A stretch of 8,897 nt of DNA from an uncultured Campylobacter sp. (GTDB lineage: Bacteria; Actinomycetota; Actinomycetes; Mycobacteriales; Mycobacteriaceae), in contig CAMIME010000064.1 in assembly GCA_946221035.1 (NCBI GenBank), positions 1 through 8,897 on the forward strand, written 5' to 3'. A program made the position numbers and the translations under genes. Positions 4,363 through 8,897 of this stretch are shown here, one piece after another. How positions within the stretch are numbered: the stretch's first letter is position 1; each line of letters begins with the position of its first letter. The notes under the pieces are model-generated. The model saw only the letters and a list, made by a program, of their open reading frames with translations. It was not told where the DNA came from and did not search any database.

Positions 4363-5759
4363 AACGTGCCCTTGATGACGCGGCCGAAGTCGGAGCGGGT
4401 GTTCTCGCGGGAGTCGACCTGCTGGTCGTTGTACTGCGAGTGGTCGCCGACGAGGCGGCCGGTCTGGGTGACCGTCATGTAGTTGTACAGGCGGCCTTCC
4501 TTGGTCTTGCCGTCGCCGAAGCTGAAGGCGCCGAGCAGCATGTCGTCGCCGGCGTTGACCGGGTTGGACAGGGTGACCTCGAAGATGCGGGCCTGCTTCT
4601 TGAAGTTGTAGCCGAGGTCGCGGATGTGGGTGCCGTTCGCGCCCGTGGTGGTGATGAGGCGGTCAACGCCCTTCGGGCCCTGCTCCGTCTTCACCTCGAC
4701 GCGGAAGGTCAGCGCCGGGAACTCGCCCCAGTAGCGCTCAGCGCCGACGTTCTTCACGCGCAGCGCCACGGAGCCGGCGAAGCCCGGGGACTTCCAGGAG
4801 GAGGTGGTGAAGTACGGCGCCAGGTCGAGTGCCTGCTGCTCCTCGACGACGTCTTCGATGGTGACGGTGACGTCGTTGTTGTTCTCACCGTTGTTCTCAT
4901 CAACGTCGGTGATCACCTCGGCGCCCTCGTTCGCGATGTCGTTGTTGGTGACGTCGGTGGTGGTGTCGTCGTTGACCAGGGTGACGTCGTCAAGCTTCTC
5001 GCCCTCGCGGACCTTCTGCACGTCCTCGTTGTATGCCGGGTTCGGGTTCTCCACGGTGTCGGTGACCTGTGCGCCGCGGTTCGGTGCCCAGGAGTCGGCC
5101 GGGGTGGAGTAGTTCTTCACGCGAACCTCGTTCTTGATCGGCATGTTAGCGATCCACGCGGTCGGGGTGGCCCAGGTGCCGTTCGGGCGGCAGCGCTGCT
5201 GGGTGCCGGTCATGGTGACGGTGCGGAAGCCGTAGGTGGCCTCGCCGGTGTTGCCGGCCGGAACCTGGTACGGGCCGATCTTCTGGCCGACGTTCCAGGA
5301 CAGGGAGCCGGAGACGTTCCAGCCCAGCGTCTTCGCGATGGAGTAGCCGATGTTGCCCTGCAGGCCGTCCTTGGAGCCGGAGCCGCCGAGGTTGAGCGTC
5401 TCGGTCTTGGAGCCGTTCACGGACGCGGAGATGGTCTGCGTGCGGGAGAGGTCCTGCTGCAGCGGGATGGAGTTGTCGGTGAGGTTGGTGGTGGAGACGG
5501 TGCCCACCGGCAGGAAGTTGTCCTTCACCTTGTACACGATGGTGCGGTAGTCCTCGGTAGAGTTGCACACCGGGCGCGGGTTGAGCACGTTGGCCTTCAG
5601 GTGGTCGGAGCCGCGGTAGGTGTGGACGATCGGCAGCGCGGAGTTGGTTGCCGGGGTCTCCGGGTAGGACTCCTCGAAGGTCTGAGCGGTGGCGGTGATG
5701 CCGGAGCTTGCGATAACGACGGCAGCGAGGGTTGCAACCGCGGTACGGAAAGCGCGCAT
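4359..5759 (-). CDS. Secreted protein of unknown function, possible aerolysin-like beta region
   Basis: The protein has 466 residues with a Sec signal peptide (MRAFRTAVATLAAVVIASSG..ATA, probable cleavage after Ala25), so it is exported to the cell envelope or medium. About 85-185 is rich in Ser, Thr, Gly and Asn with alternating polar/hydrophobic residues (TISASVNGSKTETLNL, SGSLSWNVGQKIGPYQVPAG). This pattern recalls the pore-hairpin region of aerolysin/ETX-MTX proteins. Cys65 and Cys190 are the only cysteines and could form a disulphide around it. Residues 220-305 are an acidic Asn/Asp/Thr-rich linker, and 306-466 a beta-rich, sandwich-like C-terminal domain. No LPXTG motif or lipobox is seen. 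AAAGGAG (5765-5771, minus strand) lies five bases before the ATG and supports the start. No terminator follows; its TAA overlaps the stop of the convergent gene. It could equally be a non-pore envelope protein. Confidence 0.8.
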   Translation of the reverse strand: MRAFRTAVATLAAVVIASSGITATAQTFEESYPETPATNSALPIVHTYRGSDHLKANVLNPRPVCNSTEDYRTIVYKVKDNFLPVGTVSTTNLTDNSIPLQQDLSRTQTISASVNGSKTETLNLGGSGSKDGLQGNIGYSIAKTLGWNVSGSLSWNVGQKIGPYQVPAGNTGEATYGFRTVTMTGTQQRCRPNGTWATPTAWIANMPIKNEVRVKNYSTPADSWAPNRGAQVTDTVENPNPAYNEDVQKVREGEKLDDVTLVNDDTTTDVTNNDIANEGAEVITDVDENNGENNNDVTVTIEDVVEEQQALDLAPYFTTSSWKSPGFAGSVALRVKNVGAERYWGEFPALTFRVEVKTEQGPKGVDRLITTTGANGTHIRDLGYNFKKQARIFEVTLSNPVNAGDDMLLGAFSFGDGKTKEGRLYNYMTVTQTGRLVGDHSQYNDQQVDSRENTRSDFGRVIKGTF

Positions 5760-5771
5760 GGGCGCTCCTTT

Positions 5772-5964
5772 CTGGAAACGTTGTCGTGAAAAAGACGGGG
5801 GAGCTTAAAAACTCAGTAAGAGGTTTTAGCCTGGTCCAAGAAAAAGCGCAGAGGATTGTTGAACAATCCACCCAATCCGGGGTCAGACAAAAGTGTGACA
5901 GCCGTCTAAAACACGAGGTCGTAGGTATTAACACGGCTGAACCTGAGATAAACCAATAATATGC
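5772..5964 (-). promoter_or_regulatory. Upstream region of the secreted-protein gene
   Basis: These 193 non-coding bases are clearly more AT-rich than their surroundings and lie between the crgA terminator and the secreted-protein start. They must hold that gene's promoter. Weak candidates on the minus strand are TATTAT (complement of 5956-5961), a good -10 that would give a leader of about 190 bases, and GGCTAAAAC (within 5823-5832), nearer the gene. Neither has a convincing -35. The perfect palindrome at 5853-5869 is the most distinctive site. Confidence 0.45.
5853..5869. promoter_or_regulatory. Operator-like palindrome GGATTGTT-G-AACAATCC
   Basis: Perfect 8-bp arms around a single central base lie about 95 bases before the secreted-protein start. 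Reading the minus strand, a third GGATTG copy precedes it nine bases upstream, within GGATTGGGTGGATTG. The size and symmetry fit a dimeric repressor or activator site. The cognate regulator cannot be named from the sequence. Confidence 0.5.
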
Positions 5965-5995
5965 AAAAAGGGAATGGTGACAGTCACCATTCCCC
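5965..5995 (-). terminator. Rho-independent terminator of the pknA-pknB-crgA operon
   Basis: GGGAATGGTGA (5970-5980) and TCACCATTCCC (5984-5994) form a perfect 11-bp stem with a 3-base loop. On the minus strand the stem is followed by TTTTT (complement of 5965-5969). It begins 17 bases after the crgA stop codon and ends the operon before the separately promoted secreted-protein gene. Confidence 0.93.
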
Positions 5996-6011
5996 GTGCG
6001 CGGGTGTGCGG

Positions 6012-6284
6012 CTAGCGCCAACCCATGGTCATCAGAAGACCCAGGATCATGCCAGCGAAGCCGATCGCGTAGTTCCACGGGCCCAGCTGCGCCAGCCAGG
6101 AGATCTGGTCTCCGGCGAGGTAGTAGAAGATGAGCCAGGCCAGGCCCAGGATCATCAGGCCGAACATGATCACCTTGTACCAGACGGGCGTGCCGCCGGT
6201 GTTGACCTTCACCGGGGTGCGCGACGCGCCGCTGGTGGCGGTAGTTACCGGGCGGGCGTCGTTAGTTACTTTTGCTTTTGGCAT
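6012..6284 (-). CDS. crgA: Cell division protein CrgA
   Basis: This is a 90-residue membrane protein of the actinobacterial CrgA family. In mycobacteria CrgA is known to sit at the septum and contact FtsZ, FtsQ, PbpB and Wag31, helping to place the peptidoglycan synthesis machinery. The sequence shows a basic, Thr-rich cytoplasmic N-terminus (1-30), a conserved PVWYK entry into helix 1 (about 35-56), a short loop with the typical GPWN, and helix 2 (about 70-88) ending MTMGWR. Length and architecture are normal. GAGGAG lies a few bases before the ATG. The start is 29 bases after the pknB stop on the same strand, so it is probably the last gene of the kinase operon. A strong terminator follows the stop. 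Confidence 0.95.
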   Translation of the reverse strand: MPKAKVTNDARPVTTATSGASRTPVKVNTGGTPVWYKVIMFGLMILGLAWLIFYYLAGDQISWLAQLGPWNYAIGFAGMILGLLMTMGWR

Positions 6285-6313
6285 GTCTTAGCTCCTCACA
6301 GGGCTCACAATAA

Positions 6314-8401
6314 TCACAATCCGAGCCCGCGCCGCAGGGCGTCGCCCGGGTTCTGGGGCTGTACTGTATCAGCCCGCCCGCCTGCAGCATTGTTTTGCGG
6401 CAGGAGCGCCTCGGCCTCGAACTTCCACAGGTTGTAGCCGATGGCCTGGTCCTTGCGAATCGTGTCGCCGGCCGGCACCTCCTGGTGGCCGATCAGGCCA
6501 GCATCCACGAGCGCGCCAGTGGGCACCGTCGGGCCCGGCACGAGGCGCCCGCTCCAACCGGCTTCGCGCAGCACCTGGTCGGCTTGTGCCGGGGTCAGGC
6601 GGGTGATCTGCGGCATGGTCATCAGCATGCCGTTGGATACCCGCAGTTCCACCGTGGTGCCTGCCTGCACGTCGGTGTTCTCGCCGGCGACGGCTAACAC
6701 TTCGCCGTCGGGACGCGCCGAGTCCACGCGGGTGACCTGCGAACGCAGGTCGAGGGTGGACAGGGTCGCGGTCGCCTGCTCCACGTTCAGGCCCACCAGC
6801 GACGGCACCTGCACCATCTCGGGTCCGGAGGAGACGGTGATGGAGATCCGCGAGCCCTTCGCAATCTGCGTGCCCCCCACCGGCTGCTGGCCCACGATGG
6901 TGCCGTCCGGCACGGTGTCGGACGCCTCACGGCGCACGTTCGGGTTGAGCTGCAGCCCCGCCTTGTCCAGCTCGGCAATCGCTTCCTCGGTGGTGAGGTT
7001 GGTGATGTCCGGCACGTCCGTCATCTCCTTGCCCGACGACACCGTGAGCGTGATCAAGGTGCCCTTCTGCAGCTCGGAGCCTGCGGCGGGGTTGGTGGAG
7101 ATGACGTCGCCGCGGCGGATGTCCGGGTTCGGCGCCTCGGAGACGTTGACCTGGAAACCGAGCTTCTCAAGCTCGGCGACGGCCTCAGCGCGCGGCTTGC
7201 CCACCAGCTCCGGCACCGTGACCATCGTTTGCTGCACGGCGGGTTCTTCCCGCTTCGTATCGCCGGCGAAGAAGTCGTAGGTGAACCACCCGACCGCACC
7301 CAGCAGGAGCAGACCCAAAAGTGCCGCCACCCACTTCATCCAGCCGTAATCGCGGGCCTGTTTCTCGTTGGCGCGCCTGTGCTCCTCGTATCGCACGTGC
7401 TCGGAAGGAGCCTTAGCTTGGCGACGCTCCGGTTCGCCCGCCGCTGGGACCACCGGCCCGGCCACCACTGTCCTGTCGGTGGCGGGGGCGGCGGAAACGG
7501 CATCGCGCTCGGCCGCGGCAAGGTGGCTGCGGGCCGCCTGCGTCACGCTGCCGCGCTGCAGAAGGGCCAGGTCTTCGCCCATCTCTCGGGCGGTCTGGTA
7601 GCGGTCCGCCGGGTGCTTGGCCATCGCGGTGAGGATGACGGAATCGATGTTGACCGCTTCGTTGTCCGACAGCGGCACGCCAAGCTCTTTCACAATCCGG
7701 TCCGACGGCGGGACCGGGTCCTCCTGGACGTGCTGGTACGCCACGGCGAAAGGGGACTCACCCTCGAAGGGCGGTAGACCGGTCACGGCCTCGTACATCA
7801 CGCAGCCGAGGGCGTACACGTCGCTTCGCGCGTCGGCGGCCTTCCCGCGGGCTTGCTCCGGGGAGAGGTACTGCGCGGTGCCGATGACGGCGGAGGTCTG
7901 GGTCATGGCAGAGGTCGCGTCGTCGAGCGCGCGGGCGATGCCGAAGTCCATGACCTTCACGGCACCGGTGTTGGTCACCATGATGTTCGCGGGCTTGATG
8001 TCGCGGTGAATGATGCCGGCGTCGTGGCTCGCCTGCAGCGCCTGGGTGACGGGCACGAGCAGGGCGCAGGCGCGCTCGGGGGACAGCGGACCCTCATTGC
8101 GCACGATGTCGCGCAAGTTCATGCCCATGACGCGTTCCATGACGATGTAGGGCACGTCCACACCCTCGGTGTTCACCGAACCGGTGTCGTACACGGAAAC
8201 AATGTTGGGGTGGTTCAGGCGTGCGGAGTTCTGCGCCTCACGGCGGAAGCGCTCGCGGAAGTTCTCGTCGCGCGCCATGTCCAGGCGCAGCATCTTCACC
8301 GCGACCTGGCGCCCCAGAGAAACGTCGGTGGCGGCGTAGACGTCCGACATGCCGCCGGTGCCGATGATGTCGCCGAGTTCGTACCGGTCAGCGATCAGCA
8401 T
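6314..8401 (-). CDS. pknB: Ser/Thr protein kinase PknB with four PASTA repeats
   Basis: This is a 695-residue transmembrane receptor-type kinase. The kinase domain (about 7-280) is complete: glycine loop GTGGMSDV (14-21), Lys36 (VAVK), Glu55 of helix C, catalytic HRDIKPAN with Asp134, DFG (152-154), activation loop MTQTSAVIGTAQ with Thr167 and Thr169 matching the autophosphorylated pair T171/T173 of M. tuberculosis PknB, then the SPEQARG motif. A juxtamembrane linker (281-354) leads to one helix (about 355-377). Four extracellular PASTA repeats start near 394, 461, 530 and 595; in this family they bind peptidoglycan fragments or lipid II. In corynebacteria and mycobacteria PknA/PknB phosphorylate division and metabolic proteins such as Wag31, FtsZ and OdhI. 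The ATG directly abuts the pknA stop (TAAATG), with GGAGGTGG ahead as Shine-Dalgarno, so translation is probably coupled. crgA follows. Confidence 0.97.
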   Translation of the reverse strand: MLIADRYELGDIIGTGGMSDVYAATDVSLGRQVAVKMLRLDMARDENFRERFRREAQNSARLNHPNIVSVYDTGSVNTEGVDVPYIVMERVMGMNLRDIVRNEGPLSPERACALLVPVTQALQASHDAGIIHRDIKPANIMVTNTGAVKVMDFGIARALDDATSAMTQTSAVIGTAQYLSPEQARGKAADARSDVYALGCVMYEAVTGLPPFEGESPFAVAYQHVQEDPVPPSDRIVKELGVPLSDNEAVNIDSVILTAMAKHPADRYQTAREMGEDLALLQRGSVTQAARSHLAAAERDAVSAAPATDRTVVAGPVVPAAGEPERRQAKAPSEHVRYEEHRRANEKQARDYGWMKWVAALLGLLLLGAVGWFTYDFFAGDTKREEPAVQQTMVTVPELVGKPRAEAVAELEKLGFQVNVSEAPNPDIRRGDVISTNPAAGSELQKGTLITLTVSSGKEMTDVPDITNLTTEEAIAELDKAGLQLNPNVRREASDTVPDGTIVGQQPVGGTQIAKGSRISITVSSGPEMVQVPSLVGLNVEQATATLSTLDLRSQVTRVDSARPDGEVLAVAGENTDVQAGTTVELRVSNGMLMTMPQITRLTPAQADQVLREAGWSGRLVPGPTVPTGALVDAGLIGHQEVPAGDTIRKDQAIGYNLWKFEAEALLPQNNAAGGRADTVQPQNPGDALRRGLGL

Positions 8402-8897
8402 TTACCTGCCACCTCCAAGCAAACTGTCAAGGTTTGGCAAGTCTATCGCAGGCGCCGGCGCGGGCGTGGCCTGCTCCGGTGTCGGCGCCTGCGTCGGCGT
8501 GGGTGCCGGAGCCTGCGTTTGCGTATCGACGACCTCCGGTTCCACCCCCACCGACGTCTCCTCCTGCCTTGGGTTCTCCTGCGCGGGCACCTCCACGAAG
8601 CTGATGGTGCCCGGCGCAGGGCGCTGGCTCACCGAGGGGCGCTCCGGCGCCGAGGTCACCGTTTCCGTCTCCGGTTCCAACGTTTGGGTTTGGGTGACCA
8701 CGGTCGCCGAGGTGGTTGGCGGGGGAGTGGGGGTAGAGGTGAAGCGGTCGAATACGCCGGCGGTGTACGCCCACGCTCCGGCCACACCCAGCAGGGCCAG
8801 CAGGAGCAGCGCGGCGATCACCGGCCCGGCGTTCGACTTCTTCTGGGGCTTTGGATTTGGCGCGGGGGTTGCAGCGCGGGCTGGGACTGGTTGGGGG
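8402..8897 (-). CDS. pknA: Ser/Thr protein kinase PknA, C-terminal part (partial, runs off window)
   Basis: Only the last 165 residues are in the window; the frame stays open to position 8896 with no stop, and the kinase domain lies beyond the edge. Visible are a basic Pro-rich juxtamembrane stretch (ending PKPQKKSNAG), one transmembrane helix (PVIAALLLLALLGVAGAWAY) and a Pro/Thr/Gln/Glu-rich external tail of about 115 residues without PASTA repeats, ending LDSLLGGGR. The assignment to PknA rests on the single helix with a low-complexity external tail and on its position directly before pknB, the conserved pknA-pknB order of actinobacteria. The TAA abuts the pknB ATG. Upstream genes expected outside the window are pbpA, rodA and the phosphatase pstP/ppp. 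Confidence 0.85.
   Translation of the reverse strand, partial: PQPVPARAATPAPNPKPQKKSNAGPVIAALLLLALLGVAGAWAYTAGVFDRFTSTPTPPPTTSATVVTQTQTLEPETETVTSAPERPSVSQRPAPGTISFVEVPAQENPRQEETSVGVEPEVVDTQTQAPAPTPTQAPTPEQATPAPAPAIDLPNLDSLLGGGR

Noticed and set aside
4059..5789. Long plus-strand open frame opposite the secreted-protein gene
   Set aside because: Its translation is Val/Ala/Gly/Leu-rich low-complexity sequence typical of the antisense frame of a GC-rich gene. The minus-strand gene has a signal peptide, a ribosome binding site and sensible domains.
8402..8821. A separate 139-residue gene starting at the GTG at 8821
   Set aside because: The frame is open upstream to the window edge, the GTG falls at the start of a transmembrane helix, and the basic juxtamembrane stretch before it is in frame. 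It is the end of pknA.

Overview
The window reads as actinobacterial DNA, most likely Corynebacterium. It is GC-rich. The gene set cyclophilin (ppiA), rhomboid, then crgA, pknB and pknA on the opposite strand matches the origin-proximal cell-division/kinase region known from corynebacteria and mycobacteria. The genus is inferred from gene content and order, because no database search was possible.

Layout: (1) 1-1398 is a flexible left end. A minus-strand DUF559-type (Vsr-like PD-(D/E)XK) gene lies between two nearly identical 73-bp copies of a hairpin repeat. Its 3' end runs into a 31-bp tandem repeat, and its ribosome binding site lies in a small dyad. (2) 1386-2632 holds ppiA, probably leaderless, then a terminator and a rhomboid protease gene. 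(3) 2633-2917 is non-coding. It carries a striking cluster of DnaA-box-like sequences, including three in tandem at an exact 13-bp pitch and two 2-bp-spaced palindromes. (4) 2918-4362 is a two-gene plus-strand unit: an excisionase/MerR-type HTH protein and an uncharacterised protein with a DUF3039-like zinc ribbon at its C-terminus. Its wobble positions look less GC-rich than those of its neighbours, so acquisition is plausible. (5) 4359-5759 (minus) is a secreted protein of unknown function. One Ser/Thr/Gly-rich, alternating-pattern segment suggests an aerolysin-like beta-hairpin region, followed by an acidic Asn/Asp linker and a beta-rich C-terminal domain. (6) 5965-8897 (minus) is the end of the pknA-pknB-crgA operon, closed by a clear rho-independent terminator.

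Functionally, the right side is the conserved machinery that couples cell-wall sensing (the four PASTA repeats of PknB) and Ser/Thr phosphorylation to division (CrgA). ppiA and the rhomboid gene are conserved housekeeping neighbours. The DUF559 cassette, the HTH/zinc-ribbon pair and possibly the secreted protein look like accessory insertions into this region. The points most worth following up are the DnaA-box cluster, the hairpin-flanked nuclease-like gene, the HTH/zinc-ribbon pair and the secreted protein.
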